DNA of 64,000 nt. It comes from Sipunculus nudus. Taxonomy: Eukaryota > Annelida > Sipuncula > Golfingiida > Sipunculidae. Position numbers and translations under genes: made by a program. The notes under the pieces were generated by a model that saw only the letters and a program-made list of their open reading frames with translations, was not told the DNA's origin and made no database searches. The stretch spans positions 56,490,917 through 56,554,916 of the forward strand of contig CM049319.1 of assembly GCA_026874595.1 (NCBI GenBank), in the 5' to 3' direction. Of the stretch, positions 1 through 12,800 are shown piece by piece; position 1 is the stretch's first letter, and each line of letters starts with the position of its first letter.

Positions 1-236
1 ATTCTAGGGGGTACTTTGGGGCCCAATAGCTCGAAGAATATGGGTAACAGAGACCTAATTTCTGATTTCCAAGGAGATTTTTCATGGACCTCTCAGAATG
101 CCAAGTTACAAGATTCTAGGTCCAGCGTTACGATTTGTGCCCTGTTAACGGACAGACAGCAGGATGACCGGATGGTCGACGGACAAAGTGTGATTGCTAA
201 AGCTCAGATGACTTACAGTCAGCTGACCTAAAAATG
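1..236 (+). repeat. 3' end of a dispersed repeat with terminal hairpin (family D-like)
   Basis: The stretch ends in a gacggac-rich segment followed by AGCTCAGATGACTTACAGTC and AGCTGACCTAAAAATG, a decayed version of the terminal hairpin seen at 39467-39501, 46654-46697 and 52290-52325. The upstream part (gtaacagagacctaatttc, ttctaggtccagc) also resembles 21960-22175. The left end is outside the window. It lies in the intron after exon 21. The small open frames at 16-231 and 234-473 are incidental. Confidence 0.6.
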
Positions 237-609
237 TGGCTGGAAAAACCTGCTGCAAATTCAGTAGATGTGATGATGGAACCAAAACTTTTGCTAATTT
301 ATTTACTTCTTTCATCATTCATGATGACAATAGTAACCCAGGAGAGGAAACCAAACATGACAAAAAAGGACAGAAACCATGGTGATGTGCACATTAAATT
401 GGTATGCGTGTGGGTATTTGCCTGCTGGCAAGACTTTAAATTTAGTTGCAGATATTTCAGGGCAAATACATAAAATTGGTCTGAAAATAAATCGGTAGAT
501 GGGAGGGCCGCTTAATGGCAGAATACTCTGTGTCAGTCACTGCCAGCAGGTGGCACTAGTGAGGAATGAATTTCAGGCCTATTCTGAATGTTAAGTCAAA
601 TAGCTTTAC

Positions 610-887
610 CTGAGAGACAATGTTGATGACCCCTCGTGACCCCAGTTGACCAGGTTTCCCCCCGAGCTGCACGGTAGCCATTTTACCACCAGCGACCGGT
701 TTCCCGGTTAGGATCACAGGTTTCCCACCAATCATGATGGGCTTCCCACCAACCACAACTGGTTTAGCACCTGCTTGACCAGTTGACTGGATCAGCTGTG
801 TGGAGAGGACACTAGTAGCGCCCCCTGGTGTTCCGGCTTTACCCTGTGCTGATCCTAGCATCACTGTAGCTGGTTTTCCTCCTTGGC
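610..887 (-). CDS. NFRKB: NFRKB coding exon 21 (GGKP-repeat tail)
   Basis: Encodes codons about 982-1074 of the reconstructed protein. The acceptor chosen is cactag|GC, because it completes the phase-1 codon left by exon 20 and keeps the Gly-rich frame. The donor is CAG|gtaaag. The frame carries a run of short Gly-Lys-Pro motifs (GGKPATV, AKPVVV, GGKPIMI, GGKPVIL, TGKPVAG, GGKMATV, GGKPGQL). The neighbouring cag 13 bases upstream would break the frame with exon 20. The exon keeps phase 0 at its end, so more exons follow below position 1. Confidence 0.85.
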
Positions 888-3800
888 CTAGTGACAACTG
901 TTGAAGATAATGTTTTAATGTGAAACAATTGGTAACAAGAACTAGGACATGCCAATGGACCACATACATAAACCTCAATTGCATCTAATATGGCTTTCAA
1001 AATTCAAAATGCAAAAAATTAATATGAGTAAGATATGTATTTTATGTTATTTGCTAATAATCGAAAGGAAAAATCCACTGGTATGAGGCTACTTTGAGTA
1101 GTTGTCAAAATATAAAGAGTTTACATACACATTTAAAGTAACAGAGCCTGATTCAAATCCTTATTCTGCCCACAACAAAATAATTCATACACAAAAAAAC
1201 TGATGAGTTAGATCGTAAAAACTTGAAAATAGCATAATTTAAGCTTACAAATAAGGTCAACAACAGTACTAGTACAGTAGAGCGTCGTTTATCCTAAAGC
1301 GTCCGGGGACAAGCTTATTGTTCGGATGAACGATTTCGCATGAAATTGCTCTGGGAGTCACCATGACACTGATAAGGCATACCTCCAAAATTGATTAAGC
1401 TATCCCCTGATAAATGTGTGACAATACATTATAACATTTTCGATCGATTTAATAAATTTATCATATAGAACACATTATTAAATAATTAATATTATTATAA
1501 GCGAACAGCCCTGTGCTGGGAACAATCAGTATCGTACCTACATCATGTCATGCTTGGCTGCCATGATAACTGGAATGACCTGCCATGACCTCGAAAGTGC
1601 TGCCATCTCTCGGCAGATAAGTTAACTACAGGAACCGTTATATTTGTACCGTATTTTTATTGAAATGACAAGCGAGATGATCGATGATGCACAAGTTAAC
1701 AAGATTATGTACACAGTTTTATTTCAAATAAATCAAACAAAACGTAAATGTCGCTGATCGTAGATCTTTCGACATTGTTGGGTACAGTTCGCTTGGTACA
1801 CATGTCAAGTCTTGCAAGAAACTTGTCATCAACTGACAGGACATGGCGCTTACATGACGCCATTGACGAGTACGAGTTAACAGTATGTAAAAATTCATGT
1901 GGAGAATAATCAGAATGAGTGGTAAATCGTGTTGACATTGATTATCACAATGGTTTATAACCGAGGGGCACATAAACTCGAATAATGCTCACTGTTGTAG
2001 TCAAGGCCTTGGCGACTACCGGAACGAGGATCATGGCTATCCTTAAAAGGCGCTCCAGTGCACTAATCAGTCAGCAATATGTGTCACTGTTGATGTGGCT
2101 ACTTTTATTTTGAATCAGACAATCTTATAAACCATTTTAATTCTGGATTTTTTTTTTATTGTTAGGATGTCGGATGAATGGTTAAAATTTTGGTTCTCCA
2201 TTTTTTATTTCAGATGAATGATTTTTCGGATAAATGGTGTTCAGATTTTCGACGATTGACTGTAAGATACTTCTGCCAACCTGATGTAAGATGGGAATTG
2301 AAGTGTAATGTACAATCTGTATACAGACCTCCTATGAGATGGACCTTGACGTGTGATGTACTATCTGTATACAGACTTGTTGTAAGATGGATCATGACCT
2401 GTGATGTACTATCTGTATACAGACCTGTTGTAAGATGGACCATGACGTGTGATGTACTGTCTGTATACAGACCTGTTGTAAGATGGACATTGACATGTGA
2501 TGTACTATCTGTATACAGACCTGTTGTGAGATGGACCATGACCTGTGAAGTACTATCTGTATACAGACCTGTTGTAAGATGGACATTTACGTGTGATGTA
2601 CTATCTGTATACAGACCTGTTGTAAGATGGACTATGACCTGTGATGTACTATCTGTATACAGAACTGTTGTAAGATGGACCATGACGTGTGATGTACTGT
2701 CTGTATACAGACCTGTTGTAAGATGGACATTGACATGTGATGTACTATCTGTATACAGACCTGTTATAAGATGGACATTGACATGTGATGTACTATCTGT
2801 ATACAGAACTGTTGTAAGATGGACCATGACGTGTGATGTACTATCTGTATACAGAACTGTTATAAGATGGACATTGATGTGTGATGTACTATCTGTATAC
2901 AGAACTGTTGTAAGATGGACCATGACCTGTGATGTACTGTCTGTATACACACCTGTTGTAAGATGGACCATGACCTGTGATGTACTATCTGTATACAGAC
3001 CTGTTGTAAGATGGACCATGACATGTCATGTACTATCTGTATACAGAACTGTTGTAAGATAGACCATGACGTGTGATGTACTATCTGTATAAAGAACTGT
3101 TGTAAGATGGACATTGACGTGTGATGTACTGTCTGTATACAGACCTGTTGTAAGATGGACCATGACCTGTGATGTACTATCTGTATACAGAACTGTTGTA
3201 AGATGGACCATGACCTGTGATGTACTGTCTGTATACAGACCTGTTGTAAGATGGACCATGGCATGTGATGTACTATCTGTATACAGACCTGTTGTAAGAT
3301 GGACCATGACGTGTGATGTACTTTCTGTATACAGAACTGTTGTAAGATGGACCATGACCTGTGATGTACTATCTGTATACAGACCTGTTGTAAGATGGAC
3401 ATTGACCTGTGATGTACTATCTGTATACAGACTTGTTGTTAGATGGACCATGACCTGTGATGTACTATCTACTGTATACAGACCTGTTGTAGGATGGACC
3501 TTGACCTGTGATGTACTATCTGTATACAGACTTGTTGTAAGATGGACCATGACGTGTGATGTACTATCTGTATACAGAACTGTTGTAAGATGGACCATGA
3601 CATGTGATGTACTATCTGTATACAGACCTGTTGTAAGATGGACCTTGATGTGTGATGTACTATCTGTATACAGACCTGTTGGAAGATGGACCTTGATGTG
3701 TGATGTACTATCTGTATACAGACCTGTTGTAAGATGGACCTTGACATGTGATGTACTATCTGTATACACACCTGTTGTAAGATGGACATTGATGTGTGAT

Positions 3801-6800
3801 GTACTATCTGTATACAGACCTGTTGTAAGATGGACCATGACGTGTGATGTACTATCTGTATACAGAACTGTTGTAAGATGGACCATGACCTGTGATGTAC
3901 TATCTGTATACAGACTTGTTGTAAGATGGACCATGACGTGTGATGTACTATCTGTATACAGAACTGTTGTAAGATGGACCATGACATGTGATGTACTATC
4001 TGTATACAGACCTGTTGTAAGATGGACCTTGATGTGTGATGTACTATCTGTATACAGACCTGTTGGAAGATGGACCTTGATGTGTGATGTACTATCTGTA
4101 TACAGACCTGTTGTAAGATGGACCTTGACATGTGATGTACTATCTGTATACACACCTGTTGTAAGATGGACATTGATGTGTGATGTACTATCTGTATACA
4201 GACCTGTTGTAAGATGGACCATGACGTGTGATGTACTATCTGTATACAGAACTGTTGTAAGATGGACCATGACCTGTGATGTACTATCTGTATACAGACC
4301 TGTTGTAAGATGGACCTTGAAGTGTGATGTACTAACTGTATATAGAACTGTTGTAAGATGGACCATGAAATTTGAAGTACTATCTGTATACATACCTGTT
4401 GTAAGATGGACCATGACATGTGATGTACTATCTGTATACAGAACTGTTGTAAGATGGACCATGACGTGTGATGTACTATCTGTATACAGACCTGTTGTAA
4501 GATGGACCATGACATGTGATGTACTATCTGTATACAGACCTGTTGTAAGATGGATCATGACCTGTGATGTACTATCTGTATACAGACCTGTTGTAAGATG
4601 GACCATGACGTGTGATGTAATATCTGTATACAGACCTGTTGTAAGATGGACCATGACGTGTGATGTACTATCTGTATACAGATCTGTTGTAAGATGGATC
4701 ATGACGTGTGATGTACTATCTGTATACAGACCTGTTGTAAGATGGACCTTGATGTGTGATGTACTATCTGTATCCGACCTGTTGTAAGATGGATCATGAC
4801 CTGTGATGTACTATCTGTATACAGACCTGTTATAAGATGGACCATGACCTGTGATGTACTATCTGTATACAGATCTGTTGTAAGATGGACCATGACGTGT
4901 GATGTACTATCTGTATACAGACCTGTTGTAAGATGGACCATGACGTGTGATGTACTATCTGTATACAGATCTGTTGTAAGATGGATCATGACCTGTGATG
5001 TACTATCTGTATACAGACCAGTTATAAGATGGACCATGACCTGTGATGTACTATCTGTATACAGACCTGTTGTAAGATGGACCATGACGTGTGATGTACT
5101 ATCTGTATACAGACCTGTTGTAAGATGGACCATGACGTGTGATGTACTATCTGTATACAGACCTGTTGTAAGATGGACCATGACGTGTGATGTACTGTCT
5201 GTATACAGACCTGTTGTAAGATGGACCATGACGTGTGATGTACTATCTGTATACAGACCTGTTGTAAGATGGCCCATGACGTGTGATGTAATATCTGTAT
5301 ACAGACCTGTTGTAAGATGGACCATGACGTGTGATGTAATATCTGTATACAGACCAGTTGTAAGATGGACCTTGACGTGTAATGTACTATCTGTATACAG
5401 ACCTGTTGTAAGATGGACCATGACCTGTGATGTACTATCTGTATACAGACCTGTTGTAAGATGGATCATGACGTGTGATGTACTATCTGTATACAGACCT
5501 GTTGTAAGATGGACCATGACGTGTAATGTACTATCTGTATACAGACCTGTTATAAGATGGACCATGACCTGTGATGTACTATCTGTATACAGATCTGTTG
5601 TAAGATGGACCATGACGTGTGATGTACTATCTGTATACAGACCTGTTGTAAGATGGACCTTGATGTGTGATGTACTATCTGTATACAGACCTGTTGTAAT
5701 ATGGACATTGACATGTGATGTACTATCTGTCTACAGACCTGTTGTAAGATGGACCATGACCTGTGATGTACTATCTGTATACAGAACTGTTGTAAGATGG
5801 ACCATGACCTGTGATGTACTATCTGTATACAGACCTGTTGTAAGATGGACCTTGACGTGTGATGTACTATCTGTATACAGACCTGTTGTAAGATGGACCA
5901 TGATGTGTGATGTACTATCTGTATACAGACCTGTTGTAAGATGGACCATGACCTGTGATGTACTATCTGTATACAGAACTGTTGTAAGATGGACCATGAC
6001 ATGTGATGTACTATCTGTATACAGACCTGTTGTAAGATGGACCATGACGTGTGATGTACTATCTGTATACAGACCTGTTGTAAGATGGACCATGACCTGT
6101 GATGTACTATCTGTATACAGACCTGTTGTAAGATGGACCATGACCTGTGATGTACTATCTGTATACAGACCTGTTGTAAGATGGACCATGACCTGTGATG
6201 TACTATCTGTATACAGACCTGTTGTAAGATGGACCATGACCTGTGATGTACTATCTGTATACAGAACTGTTGTAAGATGGACCATGACCTGTGATGTACT
6301 ATCTGTATACAGACCAGTTATAAGATGGACCATGACCTGTGATGTACTATCTGTATACAGACTTGTTGTAAGATGGACCATGACATGATGTACTATCTGT
6401 ATACAGACCTGTTATTAGATGGACCATGACCTGTGATGTACTATCTGTATACAGACCTGTTATAAGATGGACCATGACATGTGATGTACTATCTGTATAC
6501 AGAACTGTTGTAAGATGGACCATGACATGTGATGTACTATCTGTATACAGATCTGTTGTAAGATGGACCTTGAAGTGTGATGTCCTGTCTGTATACAGAT
6601 CTGTTGTAAGATTGACCTTGATGTGTGATGCAAGATTTGTATACAGACCTGTTGTAAGATGGACCTTGAGGCGTGATGAACTATCTGTGGACTGCTGGGC
6701 AGACTGGCTGTTCCTACTTGTGGAGACACCCCTGCCTCACTCTGTGATGTCACTGTTTTAGCCTCTGTGACTGAGAGAGACCTGTGGATTGGAAGGCTCT

Positions 6801-9800
6801 GTCCAACTGGCACAGATTTGGTTCCTGGAGCTGAAAAATTGTAAAGTAGATTTAATAAAAAACTGTGTTCTCATATGATGGAAAATAAGCATGATCCACT
6901 TTATGATTTTATAAAGACAAGCTGCTTATCAAATCCTTAAATATGTAAATTTTCCCTGTAAGCAGCAAAGGGACAAGATTTTGTTTAAAAGTACAATGCA
7001 CGGAGAAATGTTCAGAAAATGTTATCCAGGGAACACCAGTTTTTCTATACATGTAGGAAGACCTCAAATTGTTAAAGCATGACATTTAATGCAAGTTTTT
7101 AGTTATAAAAATCCTCTGGATCTACTTTTAGACATCATTTGCTATCAAAATATGAAGGGGTTGCAGGTCATATGACATCAAAATTTGTGAGATCCTATTA
7201 ACATTTAACTTGCCCATAGGTGACACCAGGGCGGAACACCAGACCCATTGACAAGCAAATCTAAAACTGTTGTTTTCTAACAAGATATTTCTGCACTGCA
7301 GGTGCCATAGTATCACTAGACAATTAATTCCCCCTTAAAGAAAAGTCCCCCCACCTTCAGCTGAATATACTGACACTTGGCAAGTGACTAGTGAAGATCT
7401 ATCAACTTGAGAAACAATATTTTTCACCAAATATTGGGGCCAATACAGAGAATCACTCTTATGAAAAGGGGATAAATTTATACTATAACTAGATATTTCT
7501 TGGCACCGCAGGTGCCATAGTATCCCCAGACACCCCCCCCCCCCCCCCCCGCCCTTTAAGAATAGGCCCCCCATCTTCAGCAACAATAAATATCAGACCA
7601 CACTCTTTGAAAAGGTCACTCTTATAGAAAAGGTCATGACCCCAATTTGAATATACATCATCCCATAACCCATGTCTATGTATATGCATAATATGAAAGA
7701 AATCTGTCCATTAGTTTTTGACTTATAATGCTCACAGTACTGTTTAGTGGCAATGATGGGGTATTAAACGGCATGAAAACATGTAAAACAATAAGAAGTG
7801 GCGCCACCTGTTTCCGGTACATGACAATACTATCCAAGATCTTCGATCAAGTTGATTTTTGGACCAATCAATGCATCCCTTATTGAGATATTAATGATTT
7901 TGTGTAATTTTCACCATATATGGCAAAATTCAAGGTCAAGGCCACTCTAATAGGAAAGGTCATGACCCCAATTTAAAAATACATCATCCCATAACCCATG
8001 TCTATGTATATGCATAATATGAAAGAAATCTGTCCATTAGTTTTTCACTTATAATGATCACAGTATTGTTGAGTGGCAATGAAGGGTGTATTAAACAGCA
8101 AGAAAACAAGAAAAGCATAACAGGTGGCACCACCAGTTTCCAGTAAATGACAACACTATCCAAGATCTTCAATCAAGTTGAATTTTGGATCAATCTATGC
8201 AAGATTTCTTGAGATAATTATGAATTTGTGTGATTTTCCCCCAAAATGGACCTATTCAAGGTCAAGGTCACTGTCCTAGTAAAAGTCATGACTGAATTTT
8301 TAATAGGCTTTCAGGGATGTGCCCACGCCGGGCGGCGCCGGGCGGGTGCGCCCGGCAGTCTTTCCTGCCACCCGGCACTTGACTGGAAAGTGTCAATGTC
8401 CGCCCGGCAGTAATATTTTTAAATTGTTTAAGCCATGAACAAAAATACACGCGTTTAAGCTTATCTCGCGGTGTTTTACCGGTATTACAATTTGTGACCC
8501 CTGTGGAATATATCTAAGTGCATGACTTCCACTCTAGATGACATCCAGTGGCACCCAAAATGAATATTTAATAGAAGGTACTCTTTCAAAATGTGCCGTA
8601 TTAAGTGAACGTTGATGAATAAAATTTGGTAATAAAGGAATGAACGTAGCTGCTATGGTAGCGCCACCTTGTATCTGTATAAAAAACTAATGCTGAAATC
8701 AGCTTCTATGAAATCATATGACACGCCAAACGATGTTTGATTGAATATAATTGATGAATGATGATCGACTTAAATATTCGAATACATTTGTAAGGTCACA
8801 GTTCCTAATGAGGCCAAACTGCCGTAGAAAAGTGGAATATGCTGTTTGGTATCAGGTTTTAAGCGCGAAAAACTGACCGACAGAATCTGAACTGACAGAT
8901 GAGTTCACGGTGTTTTAACTTTTACAATCAAATTTGCTCTCAAATTAATAATACTTTTTAGTATTACTAATGATTTATTCATGCTGAAATATCACGAATC
9001 ACGTCTATAAAAAATGAAAGTTTAACTTTAGATATCTCGTGACCCCCATTTCACGTGCACAGCCCGCCCGCCCGGCACTCAAATTTTTTTGAGCACATCC
9101 CTGGGCTTTGTCCTCTAACCCTTACCTATGCACAGGTCAAGTTTGGTAAAGATCTGTGAAATATTTTTTGAGTTATCACGTCCAAAATAAATCTCTGCGG
9201 TGGCAGCGGCGGAGACGGCGCAACTGTGCTTAAACCATAGTATCTCCAGACTTTGTCTGGCAATACAATGATCAGACTCTCTTTGTACTGTATTTTTATA
9301 TCAGTTAAAGTGGATCTACTGATGGTGATATCTCTTTCGATGATGGCAGGCTTGTCACTTAAGTCAGATTGTTCAAGGATTGTAGGTTTGTCATCATGAT
9401 GTTTTAGCCTCTGTGGTTCCATATCTCTATCAATTCCGTGGATCTTTTTGTACATTGTATATTGTAACACCAATAATGAAATTGTGGAAAATCCAAATAA
9501 TGTCAGGGTCAAGAATGACTGCAATTTCTCCTGGCATTGAACTGCTGGAGATAAGGAATATGACGAAGTCTATACATTATGGTCAGTTTACAGTAAACCT
9601 GTTAGAGTACTTTCTCTGCATAAGGAGGGCAAGTATTGACCAGCTATAGTTTTCACATATTTGCCTAGGTGACAACTTTTGTTCAGACTTATTATAAAGC
9701 TAAGATTATTAATGCACAGAATGTGGAATGGGGCATGCAGAATGGGTGTTCAAAGATCACATATGCACCAGTAACATGCATGTTTTTCTGTGTTACTCCG

Positions 9801-12800
9801 GGATACTATGCAGAACTAGCAACAAATCACTACATGTAGCAATTAGTTTTGCCAGATATGCATTCCACTTGCCGGATCCGAATAGAGAACTTGACTTTAT
9901 ATATTAAGTCATTACCAATTTTTATCTGCATTTAGCATGCTAGATCTGCATTCTGTGCACAAGGAATCTCAGCTTTAGGGTTATTCTTGGCATGAACACC
10001 TGACTGCATGTCCCTGTGACACTCATGCAAAAATATTAATATGCTCGGGAAAAATTTCCCACAAACAACCTTACATTCGGTTCCTCATTTAAAATTCTGG
10101 AAAACCAATTTGTTGGGAAAATAACATGATACTGGAATTTAAAATACAAACAAAACACCACTTGATATGTTGAATCTAACAGATCAATCATTCAGCTTAT
10201 GTTTTCTTGCCTGAAGAAACGTTATGTCAATAGGGTTATCTTCATTTGTAAAACCAAATTTCTGAACCTACCAAAAGGTTAGATGCTTTTCCTTTATGTA
10301 CTGTTGCATAATCTCTATTGACATAACATTTTTTTCCTCATGTTAGAAGCAGTGGCCATTTATTGATACAAGACAGATGTCTAAAGAAGCGTTATACCAC
10401 ATGTTAATCTTCTAACGTGTCTATATTTGACTTTAGGACATGAGCAATATCATAAAACATGTCATTCAAATGACCAGCTGGTTCATAAAACGCAGAAGAG
10501 AATGCTACAGCTGAACAGATGATTAACTAAGCTGAGTTAAATCTACTGGACTGACCTTGGAGCCTGAGTACAGCATCTTGACTGTGTTGCCGTTGGAGAC
10601 CAGCAGTTGTGGTGGAACCAATATTGCCAATAGTAACCACCTGTTGCTGTGACGACAGTTGTTGAAGGATTCTTGTGACAACAGGCTTACCAGAGGATGT
10701 GGAGACTGGCACTGCTGGGCCAGGGCTGGGAGCTGGGGACGGTGTGGACACCCTGGGGCTGGGAGCTGCAGCTCGTGGGCTGGGCATTGTCTTGGGGCTC
10801 GCTGCGGGTGACGGCCTGGGGCTGCTGACGATCACGTGTTGAGGACTGCTGTGAACCGGCGTGCTGCCCAGTTTGAGGTTACCAGTCTCTGTAGGTGCGA
10901 ACATCACCTGCTGTCCCCCCTCCTGCAGCAGAGCACCTGATTTCTGCTGCAGCACTCCTGTAGCCCCAAGTGACTGTATCAGACTCACGCTTAATGGTTT
11001 ACCGGCTGCAGCTCCCTGTGGAGCCATGGACGGTCGCACAATTTGAGGCTGCAGGAAAACTACTGCCGATGATTTCCCTGTCTGACTGTCTGGTATTTGT
11101 AGGGGTGTGCCTTTCACATGTCCTTGACTGACTTGCGTATTAAGAAGTTTTGGAACCCCCGTTTGCTGTAACTTGACAGGTTTTCCACCAGTAATGTTCT
11201 GTGTCAACAGCATTGATACAGGAGGCTGTGTGGCTGGGGTTTTACTCTCAACAGATGTGGACCTGCGCATTGCCAGCACAGGCGATTCTGGGGTCTGTGG
11301 GCTCTGGGGGAGGGTGCTGACTACAGGTGGTGGGGGCTGTGGTACAGGCTTCGAGATGGGTTCTGTGCTTGCTGATGCAGCACTCAACATGCTGGCAACT
11401 GTGGCTGGACCATTGGCGCTGCTGACACTTGATGACTGGTCCTTAACACGCTGAAAAAATAGCAAGAACAGTAATATTTGGCTCCACCCTCAACTTAATT
11501 GCATAAACCGGTTTTATGGTGATTTTCTGTGTAATATGGTTAGCTGAATAACAGCATATGCCATTATGTCAAATTATAAAATATACAATCATATATTATC
11601 ATACAAATATGTACATTTAGATAAAATTCTGATGATATCTAAAACCTTAAACACCAAATAAAACATAAAACTATCATGAAACAATTAAATGGATGATACA
11701 AACTAATGCAGACATTACGATACTCATATTTGACCTTTAAAAAAGGTTTCAATCACAACATTAAATATTAAATTAATATGCTGAAAATTACAAAAAGAAA
11801 TGACTTTAACAGACAATTTTTTCGTAAAACATGTAATTGTACATAAATAGGTATGATAGTACAACAGAAATAAAATTATTAACAGTTACTTGTAACTATA
11901 ACTGTGTGATTTCACAACAAAAGCAAGCTATAAAAATACATAACAGAAACTATCATCAACCTCCCAAAGGAAGGGGGGCAGGGTAAAACCCTCAACAGAT
12001 ATAAATTTCTTTCTTTGTTCTCCTGCCTGTGCCTGCTCTAGATCACTAACATGGCTGATTTTCCAACAACTGACCTTTTGGCAGGAGCTGGGTCACTTGT
12101 GACCAATTTGTACCTGATATGTAATTTTTCCTTGACCTTTTTTATCAGGTTTTGACAAATAAAATGGCTTTTCTAGTCATCACTTGGAAACTGCAGTTAT
12201 CTTTTCTTGAAGGCACATAAACATTTGCATTAATATGTGTATTTTCTAAGGCTATCATTTCAATACAAAAGTTTGTCTGTAAAACCATCCCAGTGTACTA
12301 GGCCAGATTATACCCCCTGCCTAGTTTAAACCGGGGTATATTTGAGCCTAGGCCAGGACATACCCCAGGGTATATTCTGGCCTAGGCTATTTTATACTCC
12401 TCTAGTCCAGTTATTCCCCTCATATGAATCACAGAAACTAATTTGTATATGCCAAATGAGGAGATCAATTTGATCAACAGTATTTAAAACATATCTAAGC
12501 TTATAAATTATTTATAATATCTATTTTCTATCGCAATGCATTATTTAAGATCAGATAAACTACTTAAGAGCTATTTCAAACCATGGATCATTCATCCATC
12601 TGTACATCCATGATATCAGAGAAATGTGTGAATTTAAACGTAAGTTCAATTCAGACACTGTCATGACCAAACTTACAATATTAGTATTGACACGAAAAAA
12701 CTATAGAGAATAACATATTTTGTAACTTCATTAACTACTTCCTTATATACTTTTGTATATTTTTATACATCATGCTACTATTTTCAGCTAGAGTTCATTT

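Noticed and set aside
2178-6761. Long open frames (up to 558 codons) on both strands with 16-residue repeats
   Set aside because: They are produced by a 48-bp non-coding minisatellite whose period keeps frame, occur in several frames at once, and lie inside an NFRKB intron.
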